Shown piece by piece: positions 6,358-11,232 of a DNA stretch of 11,232 nucleotides. The notes under the pieces were generated by a model. That model searched no databases and had not been told where the DNA came from. It was given only the letters and a program-made list of their open reading frames with translations. This DNA comes from Campylobacteraceae bacterium. GTDB taxonomy: Bacteria; Campylobacterota; Campylobacteria; Campylobacterales; Sulfurovaceae. Location of the stretch: assembly GCA_027026055.1 (NCBI GenBank), contig JALVPA010000145.1, positions 1-11,232 on the forward strand. The letters run 5' to 3'. Each line of letters starts with the position of its first letter. The stretch's first letter is position 1. The translations under genes were made by a program, and so were the position numbers.

Positions 6358-9300
6358 ATGATAGAAAAACTTATCGCCTTTAGCGCCAAAAACCGTTTTT
6401 TGATACTGACGGCTACACTTTTCATCCTTTTCGGATCCGTTTGGTCGATGAAGCATACACCGCTCGATGCGCTTCCCGACCTTTCGCCTCCGCAAGTGAT
6501 CGTACAAGTGACATGGAAAGGACAAAGTCCGGAGATTATCGAGGAGCAAGGCACTTACCCGCTTGTATCGCAATTTCTCGCCATCTCCGGTATCGAGACG
6601 GTGCGCGGCTTTTCCACCTACGAAAACGCCCTTATCTATATCGTCTTCAAAGAAGGAACGGATCTGTATTGGGCCCGTTCTCGCGTACTGGAGCAATTGG
6701 CCTCCGTTCAAAGCAAGCTACCCGCCGGGATGGAGGTCACACTTGGACCCGACGCTTCGGGTGTGGGTTGGGTTTACGAATATGCGCTCGTATCGAAAAG
6801 CAAAACCCTCGAAGAGCTGCGTACTTTACAGGATTATTACTATAAATACGCATTGATGGGGGTCGACGGTGTCTCCGAAGTGGCGAGCATAGGCGGGTTC
6901 GTGCCGACCTTTCAAGTCACTATCGACAACGATGCGCTGGTGCGCTACAATCTATCCTTAGAAGATGTCATACATACGCTCAAAGCCAACAACAACGACA
7001 CGGGAGGCCGCATCGTGATCCGAAACGGCTACGAATGGATGGTGCAAGCAAAAGGATATCTCAAAGATCTCGACGAGATACGTAAGCTTGTCGTCACCGC
7101 CAAGCACGGTATCCCCGTTACGATCGCGCAAATCGGTCGCGTAGAAAAGGTGCCGGCCGCGAGGCGAGGCGTCGCCGATCTCAACGGTGAAGGCGAGGTG
7201 GTCGGTGGTATCGTGATGCTGCGTTACGGAGAAGATGTCTATCGTGCATTGGAGCGTATCAAAACCAAGATGAAAGAACTCAAAATAGACGGCGTGGATG
7301 CAATCACCGTATACGACCGTTCGCAACTCATCTCGAAGGCAATCGATACGCTTAAAGGCACTCTGTTGGAAGAGAGTCTTATCGTTGTCGCGATTATCGG
7401 CCTCTTTTTGATGCATTTGCGTTCGTCGCTTATAGTTTTGTTGGTTTTACCGCTGACGATAGGAGCGACTTTTTTGTTGATGAAACTTTTCGGCATCGGT
7501 AGCAACATTATGAGTCTCGGCGGTATCGCCATCGCCATCGGAGCGATGGTGGACGCTTCTGTCGTTATGATCGAAAACGCCCACAAAACCATCCATAAAG
7601 AAGAAGAAAAAAGCGGTAGAACATTGACGCATCGCGAGCGTATCTCCGCGATAGTTGCCTCGTCACAGTTGGTCGGACGCCCGATTTTTTTCGCTTTGGC
7701 ACTCGTGGTGGTTTCGTTTTTGCCTATTTTTGCACTCTCCGGACAAGAAGGATTGCTTTTTACCCCACTTGCGTTTACCAAAACGTTCGCGATGAGTGCC
7801 GGCGCGCTATTTGCCGTTACCCTCGTGCCGGTACTGATGATCTATTTCGTCAAAGGCAAGATTGTCTCCGAATCGAAAAATCCGCTCAACCGTTTTTTCG
7901 TACGACTCTATCACCCTCTCTTATCATGGGGGTTGAAACTGAAGTATCTCGTGTTCGCTATCGCCGTCATATTGCTATTGTTCGCCGTACCGCTTTACAA
8001 AAAGCTCAACTGGGAGTTCATGCCGATGCTGGACGAACAGAGCCTCATGTATATGCCCGTCACGCCTTACGGTATCTCGATAGACCAATCCAAGGCTATA
8101 ACCCAAAAGACCGACGCCGTCATCAAAAGCTTTCCCGAAGTCAAAACGGTATTCGGCAAAGGCGGCCGGGCGGATACCGCCACCGATCCCGCACCGCTTG
8201 GTATGATCGAGACGATTATTACGTTCAAGCCCAAATCGCAATGGCGTCCGGGTATGACCACCGAAAAGCTGATGGAGGAAATGGACAAAGCGCTTCAAAT
8301 ACCCGGACTCGTCAACTCTTGGACTTACCCTATCAGAGGGCGCATCGATATGTTGCTTTCGGGGATTAGAACACCGCTGGGTATCAAAATTTACGGTAAA
8401 GATATCAACGAACTGCAAAAGATCGCGGGAGAAATCGAAAAGAAACTCGGAAATCTCGAAATTACGCAAAGTGTCGTTGCCGATAAAGCGAGTGCGGGCT
8501 ATTTCATCGACATCGATATCGATACGGAGGCGCTTCAACGCTACGGTATCGATAAAGATCTGTTGTTGAAATACACCTCTACCGCTATCGGAGGAAAACG
8601 ACTCACGACGCTTTACAAAGGTTTGGAGCGTTATCCCGTGACTTTGCGTTTGGAAGAGGACGAACGCCGCACTCTCGACGAAATACGCAACATTCTCGTC
8701 AAGACGCCGTTGGGATTCGCGCCTCTTTCCACTTTCGCCGACATCTCGTATCGCCAAAGCGCTTCTGTCATAAAAAGCGAAATGGCCACTCCCGTAACCT
8801 TTGTCTATATCACGCCGAAACTCGGTACGAGCGTCGTTAGCTATAAGGAAGAAGCTAAAAAAGCCTTAAAGGATATCCGATTGCCTCCCGGATACCGTAT
8901 CGAGTGGGCGGGGCAGTCCGAATATCTCGCTTCGGCGATGCAAAAAATCATTTGGATCGTACCTGCGGTCTTGCTTTTGATTTTACTTTTGATCTATTTC
9001 GCTTTGAAAGAAACGATACCGACGCTTATCGTCTTTTTCACACTTCCTTTCGCGCTCCTGGGCGGATTGATCTATATCTATCTGCTCGATTACAACATAA
9101 GCATCGCTGTCATTGTCGGTTTTCTCGCTCTTTTTGGCATTGCGGCGGAGACCGCTATCGTCATGATCGTTTATCTCAAAGAGAGTGTCGAAGAAGCGAA
9201 ATCGCGTCTGAAAAATCGATTTGACGCCGAAGCGCTGAACGATGCCGTTTACGAAGGTGCCGTGCAGCGAGTACGGCCGAAACTCATGACCGTTTTCGCC

Positions 9301-9474
9301 ATTTTAGCGGGGCTGTTGCCTATCATGTATACGCACGGTGTCGGTTCGGAGGTGATGCAACGCATTGCCGCACCGATGATAGGCGGTATAGTCAGCTCCG
9401 CAGTGCTTAGTTTGCTGTTGATCCCGATTTTGTATATGCTGTACGAAAAGAGACAATTAAAAGGTAAAAATTAA
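6358..9474 (+). CDS. CusA/CzcA-type heavy-metal RND efflux pump
   Basis: A 1038-residue inner-membrane proton/metal antiporter, the usual length for heavy-metal RND pumps. Features: N-terminal helix with RFLILTATLFILF then DALPDLSPPQVIVQ at 37-50; first periplasmic domain to about 335; helix bundle about 336-500 with GGIAIAIGAMVDASVVMIENAHK at 388-410; second periplasmic domain about 550-860; second bundle 864-1028. The helix-4 motif, with Asp399 in GAMVDA, matches CusA/SilA (monovalent Cu+/Ag+) rather than the divalent-metal CzcA or CnrA forms. Met616 (APLGMIET) and Met665 (RIDMLLSG) lie where CusA has methionines in the periplasmic cleft; a third metal Met could not be placed by eye. Substrate Cu(I)/Ag(I) is inferred. 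AGGA at 6346-6349 is eight bases before the start. It forms an operon with the duct, adaptor and downstream lipoprotein. Confidence 0.95.
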   Translation: MIEKLIAFSAKNRFLILTATLFILFGSVWSMKHTPLDALPDLSPPQVIVQVTWKGQSPEIIEEQGTYPLVSQFLAISGIETVRGFSTYENALIYIVFKEGTDLYWARSRVLEQLASVQSKLPAGMEVTLGPDASGVGWVYEYALVSKSKTLEELRTLQDYYYKYALMGVDGVSEVASIGGFVPTFQVTIDNDALVRYNLSLEDVIHTLKANNNDTGGRIVIRNGYEWMVQAKGYLKDLDEIRKLVVTAKHGIPVTIAQIGRVEKVPAARRGVADLNGEGEVVGGIVMLRYGEDVYRALERIKTKMKELKIDGVDAITVYDRSQLISKAIDTLKGTLLEESLIVVAIIGLFLMHLRSSLIVLLVLPLTIGATFLLMKLFGIGSNIMSLGGIAIAIGAMVDASVVMIENAHKTIHKEEEKSGRTLTHRERISAIVASSQLVGRPIFFALALVVVSFLPIFALSGQEGLLFTPLAFTKTFAMSAGALFAVTLVPVLMIYFVKGKIVSESKNPLNRFFVRLYHPLLSWGLKLKYLVFAIAVILLLFAVPLYKKLNWEFMPMLDEQSLMYMPVTPYGISIDQSKAITQKTDAVIKSFPEVKTVFGKGGRADTATDPAPLGMIETIITFKPKSQWRPGMTTEKLMEEMDKALQIPGLVNSWTYPIRGRIDMLLSGIRTPLGIKIYGKDINELQKIAGEIEKKLGNLEITQSVVADKASAGYFIDIDIDTEALQRYGIDKDLLLKYTSTAIGGKRLTTLYKGLERYPVTLRLEEDERRTLDEIRNILVKTPLGFAPLSTFADISYRQSASVIKSEMATPVTFVYITPKLGTSVVSYKEEAKKALKDIRLPPGYRIEWAGQSEYLASAMQKIIWIVPAVLLLILLLIYFALKETIPTLIVFFTLPFALLGGLIYIYLLDYNISIAVIVGFLALFGIAAETAIVMIVYLKESVEEAKSRLKNRFDAEALNDAVYEGAVQRVRPKLMTVFAILAGLLPIMYTHGVGSEVMQRIAAPMIGGIVSSAVLSLLLIPILYMLYEKRQLKGKN

Positions 9475-9475
9475 A

Positions 9476-9480
9476 AAGGA
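9476..9480 (+). promoter_or_regulatory. Ribosome binding site deciding the lipoprotein start
   Basis: AAGGA is two bases from the ATG at 9483 and eight bases from the in-frame ATG at 9489; the second is favoured. Confidence 0.6.
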
Positions 9481-9488
9481 AAATGGAA

Positions 9489-9839
9489 ATGAATCCGTTC
9501 AATAAAACAGAAGCGTTTCTCAAGAAGCGCATACCAAAACTCCTCACTCATCACTCTTCACTCTTCACTCTGATGCTTGTCGGCACTCTGACAATCATCA
9601 GCGGCTGCAACGACAAGAAGAAACCCAAGTCCCTCACCGAAGGCGGCATGAAATGCGGTGCGGGAAAATGTGGCGCGTCGATGGCGGGCGGCTCGAGCAT
9701 TCTGATAAAAAAAAGAGCCAATATCCTCCGTCAAATGGATACGAACGACAGTAGAAGAGCCTGCGTTTTGAAGGCGCACAGCGTCAAAAAACTCTACGAT
9801 TGCGTTCGCGATCCCATCTCGGGAAGATTGGTAAAATAA
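9489..9839 (+). CDS. Small Cys-rich lipoprotein of the metal-efflux operon
   Basis: A 116-residue predicted lipoprotein. The n-region is basic (KKRIPK), followed by a hydrophobic run and the lipobox ISGC, with lipidated Cys40 (numbering from the start at 9489). The mature part has GGMKCGAGKCGASMAGG (52-68) with Cys56, Cys61, Met54 and Met65, then a basic region with Cys92 and Cys105 that could form a disulfide. The MKCxxGKC string matches the adaptor's MKCESGKC in spacing, pointing to a shared metal-binding role. I infer a periplasmic Cu/Ag chaperone or sensor working like CusF, or like H. pylori CrdA by operon position, but no family was recognised. The start at 9489 fits AAGGA at 9476-9480; ATG at 9483 gives 118 residues. 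It lies 14 bases after the RND stop. Residues LLTHHSSLFTL before the lipobox are encoded by heptad array D. Confidence 0.75.
   Translation: MNPFNKTEAFLKKRIPKLLTHHSSLFTLMLVGTLTIISGCNDKKKPKSLTEGGMKCGAGKCGASMAGGSSILIKKRANILRQMDTNDSRRACVLKAHSVKKLYDCVRDPISGRLVK
9540..9572. repeat. Heptanucleotide repeat array D inside the lipoprotein signal peptide
   Basis: Plus-strand units CTCCTCA, CTCATCA, CTCTTCA, CTCTTCA and CTCTG. By eye the 28 bases from 9547 match the reverse complement of 31-58 (array A) at 25 positions. They encode Leu-Leu-Thr-His-His-Ser-Ser-Leu-Phe-Thr-Leu in the signal-peptide region. In this pyrimidine-rich orientation the unit is free of stops in all three frames, each giving the same cyclic peptide (L-F-T-L-H-S-S). 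Confidence 0.85.
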
Positions 9840-9853
9840 GAAGCTAACGAAAC

Positions 9854-10162
9854 TTAACGCATAGAAGCAATATAAGCTGCCAACGCTTTTAATTGCGCGT
9901 CACTAAGCGAATCGACACGTGCTTTCATCAATTTGCCCATGCGATATTGGTCAAGCTTTCCTTCTTTATACGCTTTGAGTTGTTTGTATGTCAATGCCGC
10001 GCTACGCCCTTTGATCGGGGCCGAAACGCCTACCGCACGCTTTTTACCGTGTTTACCGTGACAGCCCGCGCAATGCGACTTATAAAGCGAAGCGGCGTTG
10101 CCGCCCCATACGTTGGAAAAAAGTAACGATATTATCAATACGAGAAGCCCTATTTTTTGCAT
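9854..10162 (-). CDS. Periplasmic monoheme cytochrome c (class I, c553-like)
   Basis: A 102-residue small electron carrier. Signal peptide about 1-20 (MQKIGLLVLIISLLFSNVWG); haem-binding CAGCH at 31-35, where Cys31 and Cys34 bind haem covalently and His35 is the proximal ligand; the distal ligand is probably Met75 or Met79 in YRMGKLMKARV; and a C-terminal LSDAQLKALAAYIASMR helix typical of class I cytochromes c. Very basic. The start at 10162 was chosen because a clean signal peptide begins there and AAAGG lies upstream; the frame extends ten codons to an ATG overlapping the preceding gene's stop, which would put a charged tail before the signal. It probably shares a transcript with the two Cys-containing proteins upstream (23-base spacer). 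It converges with the lipoprotein gene, with only 14 bases between stops and no terminator seen. Confidence 0.9.
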   Translation of the reverse strand: MQKIGLLVLIISLLFSNVWGGNAASLYKSHCAGCHGKHGKKRAVGVSAPIKGRSAALTYKQLKAYKEGKLDQYRMGKLMKARVDSLSDAQLKALAAYIASMR

Positions 10163-10185
10163 TTTTCGATCGACCTTTCGAACCT

Positions 10186-10506
10186 TTAACATGTGGGAAC
10201 TTTACCCGAATCGGAAGCGAACTCGTAAGAAAAATCGTAAAGATCTCGGATATATTTGTCGCGGATACGCTTGAGTTTCACTTTCGGACAGATCTTTTTG
10301 ATCTCCTCTTTAAATTTCCCCGCATTCATGATGGTTTCCCATTCGTCCTGCGTATGCTTGATAGCGAACTTCGCACCAGAAAAGCCGCAAGGCGCTTTAA
10401 GTTTTTTCATATAGATCTTTTTGCCTTTTTCCACGCTTGCATGGCTTGACGTTATCGCAACCGTACCCATCAATATCATACTCAAACCGACTTTTAAAAG
10501 TTTCAT
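10186..10506 (-). CDS. Periplasmic CGFSG/HTQDEWE protein, copy 1
   Basis: A 106-residue exported protein with signal peptide about 1-23 (MKLLKVGLSMILMGTVAITSSHA). The mature part holds KGKKIYMKKLKAPCGFSG, KFAIKHTQDEWETI, KKICPKVKL and LYDFSYEFASDSGKVPTC. Cysteines are at 40, 73 and 106, exactly 33 residues apart, the last being the C-terminal residue. The opening KGKKIYMKK resembles the start of small c-type cytochromes, but there is no CxxCH, so ordinary haem c attachment is not supported. I recall similar unassigned proteins in Campylobacterota, sometimes labelled cytochrome-like. It is a tandem paralogue of the upstream gene. The start at 10506 has AAGGAAGGAA seven bases upstream. Role unknown; redox or metal work with the adjacent cytochrome c is inferred from context. 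Confidence 0.8.
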   Translation of the reverse strand: MKLLKVGLSMILMGTVAITSSHASVEKGKKIYMKKLKAPCGFSGAKFAIKHTQDEWETIMNAGKFKEEIKKICPKVKLKRIRDKYIRDLYDFSYEFASDSGKVPTC

Positions 10507-10529
10507 TTTTCGATTCCTTCCTTTATGGT

Positions 10530-10856
10530 CTAACATTTCGGTACGACACCGTCTTTCGCATATTTATACGAAAAGTCGTATACGTGTTTCCACCACGATT
10601 TTTTTATCTTTTTGAGTTTCAGTCTCGGACAAATACGTTTCGCTTCTTCGGGAAAGCGTCCCTCCTCCCAAATCTCCTCCCATTCGTCTTGCGTATGGTT
10701 TCTGGCAAATCTCACCCCCGAAAAGCCGCATTTTTTTCGAAATTTACGTTTAAAAATCTTTTGCCCTTTTTTCGCATTTGCAAAGGTACACGTAGGAACA
10801 CTTCCTACCACCATTAGCGCCATCCCGATTACGGCGAAACTTTTACGTAAAGTCAT
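10530..10856 (-). CDS. Periplasmic CGFSG/HTQDEWE protein, copy 2
   Basis: A 108-residue exported paralogue of the next gene, sharing KGxKIxxxxxxxxCGFSG, RNHTQDEWEEI, GRFPEEAKRICP, VYDFSYKYA and a final Cys. Mature cysteines are at 43, 76 and 108; an extra Cys23 lies in the export signal (about 1-27, ending TCTFANA). The mature protein is strongly basic (KRKFRKK, LKLKKIKK) with Trp-rich KKSWWKH. No CxxCH. The start at 10856 is preferred because AAAGGG stands six bases upstream; the frame also has an ATG at 10871 that would add five residues and swallow this site. It is first in a three-gene minus-strand set with copy 1 and the cytochrome c, with two candidate promoters upstream. The function is not recognised. 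Confidence 0.8.
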   Translation of the reverse strand: MTLRKSFAVIGMALMVVGSVPTCTFANAKKGQKIFKRKFRKKCGFSGVRFARNHTQDEWEEIWEEGRFPEEAKRICPRLKLKKIKKSWWKHVYDFSYKYAKDGVVPKC

Positions 10857-10896
10857 AACCCACCCTTTCATAATGTACCGTTATTGACAACGATTT

Positions 10897-10902
10897 ATTA
10901 TA
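10897..10902 (-). promoter_or_regulatory. Candidate -10 box proximal to CGFSG copy 2
   Basis: TATAAT on the minus strand, 40 bases before the copy 2 start, giving a leader of about 35 bases. A weak CTGTTT lies 16 bases further upstream as a possible -35. The exact match to consensus supports it; nothing else does. Confidence 0.5.
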
Positions 10903-10959
10903 GCTATCGCATTTTATCAAACAGCTTAACGCCTACCGACTCTCTCGGAACTTAAATGA

Positions 10960-10968
10960 ATTATAACA
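10960..10968 (-). promoter_or_regulatory. Candidate distal extended -10 promoter
   Basis: TGTTATAAT on the minus strand is a perfect extended -10, the same nine bases as at the hemerythrin promoter. It lies 103 bases before the copy 2 start, just past the stop of the gene at the window edge. A transcript from here would carry a leader of nearly 100 bases including a small CCGA/TCGG stem (about 10936-10948). Confidence 0.5.
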
Positions 10969-10996
10969 CAAAAATGTGAAACGATTGTGCAAAGAG

Positions 10997-11230
10997 TTAA
11001 CGAAGCTTTCCGAAAACCTTATTGGCTTCCCAATAATAATTTACGGCTTTACGTAACGTTTCGTCCGAAAGTTCGAGCGGTTTTTTGACTTCGTGATCGG
11101 TAAAAAAAAGATCGGGCAATACCGAAATGTCTCTATCGGGATGTTTCAAATAGTTCATAATCGCCTGCTTGACGAAGCGTTCGCTACTGTAAACGAGTAG
11201 ATAACGTTTGAACATCTCGCCGAGACTCAT
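10997..11230 (-). CDS. Unrecognised protein at the window edge (possibly 3' part of a longer gene)
   Basis: An open frame of 77 residues from an ATG two bases inside the window edge to a TAA at 10997-10999. The frame may continue beyond the window, and no ribosome site can be seen, so it may be only the C-terminal part of a larger protein. It has no signal peptide, membrane helix or Cys. It reads as a soluble mixed helix/strand sequence (KRYLLVYSSERFVKQAIMNYL, LPDLFFTDHEV, ETLRKAVNYYWEANKVFGKL). No family was recognised. Base composition and Lys/Glu-rich codon use look like its neighbours. Confidence 0.55.
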   Translation of the reverse strand: MSLGEMFKRYLLVYSSERFVKQAIMNYLKHPDRDISVLPDLFFTDHEVKKPLELSDETLRKAVNYYWEANKVFGKLR

Positions 11231-11232
11231 AG

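Noticed and set aside
7975..8757. Minus-strand open frame (260 codons) opposite the RND gene
   Set aside because: Antisense to a well-conserved pump domain, with no recognisable motif or upstream signals.
9489..9839. Lipoprotein as an MNIO-modified RiPP copper peptide (bufferin/HvfA-like)
   Set aside because: Only one GKCG string, without the preceding Glu, a lipobox rather than a plain leader, and no DUF692/MNIO enzyme gene in the window. Kept only as a resemblance.
10186..10856. CGFSG proteins as ordinary c-type cytochromes
   Set aside because: Neither copy contains CxxCH or a variant with His directly after the second Cys, despite a cytochrome-like opening.

Overview
The window reads as chromosomal DNA of a Campylobacterota (epsilonproteobacterial) organism, probably a free-living chemolithotroph of the Sulfurimonas/Sulfurovum kind. 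This is inferred from the order hemL - atpZ-like - small membrane protein, the single-domain hemerythrin, the small periplasmic cytochrome c, and two Cys-containing CGFSG...HTQDEWE proteins of a type I associate with that phylum. The genus cannot be fixed from sequence alone. I see no rRNA, tRNA, CRISPR array, transposase or phage gene.

Left part (1-2418, minus strand): a co-oriented set of hemL (glutamate-1-semialdehyde aminomutase), a two-helix AtpZ/AtpI-type protein and a four-helix membrane protein whose start overlaps the atpZ stop. Downstream lies a 200-base non-coding block made of two heptanucleotide-repeat arrays around an 86-base palindromic element. A third heptad array separates hemL from atpZ and supplies the last codons of hemL.

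Centre (2419-3862, plus strand): hemL shares a 54-base intergenic region with a divergent, Lys/Pro-rich TonB-type protein. The region holds a perfect inverted repeat with a TATAAT box in each arm, one per direction. A hemerythrin-domain protein follows with its own extended -10 promoter.

Right-centre (4006-9839, plus strand): a compact four-gene operon encodes a TolC-like outer-membrane factor, a periplasmic adaptor, a CusA-type heavy-metal RND pump and a small Cys-rich lipoprotein. The pump's helix-4 motif (GAMVDASVVMIENAHK) is of the monovalent Cu(I)/Ag(I) type. The adaptor and the lipoprotein, otherwise unrelated, both carry an MKCxxGKC motif just after their export signals. This suggests a shared metal-capture site and is the best candidate here for an undescribed variation on copper efflux. 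A fourth heptad array lies inside the lipoprotein's signal peptide, read in the orientation that is free of stops in all three frames.

Right end (9854-10856, minus strand): a monoheme cytochrome c preceded by two tandem paralogous periplasmic proteins, each with three regularly spaced mature cysteines including the very last residue, and no CxxCH. Two candidate promoters lie upstream. The edge of the window holds an unrecognised minus-strand reading frame that may be incomplete.
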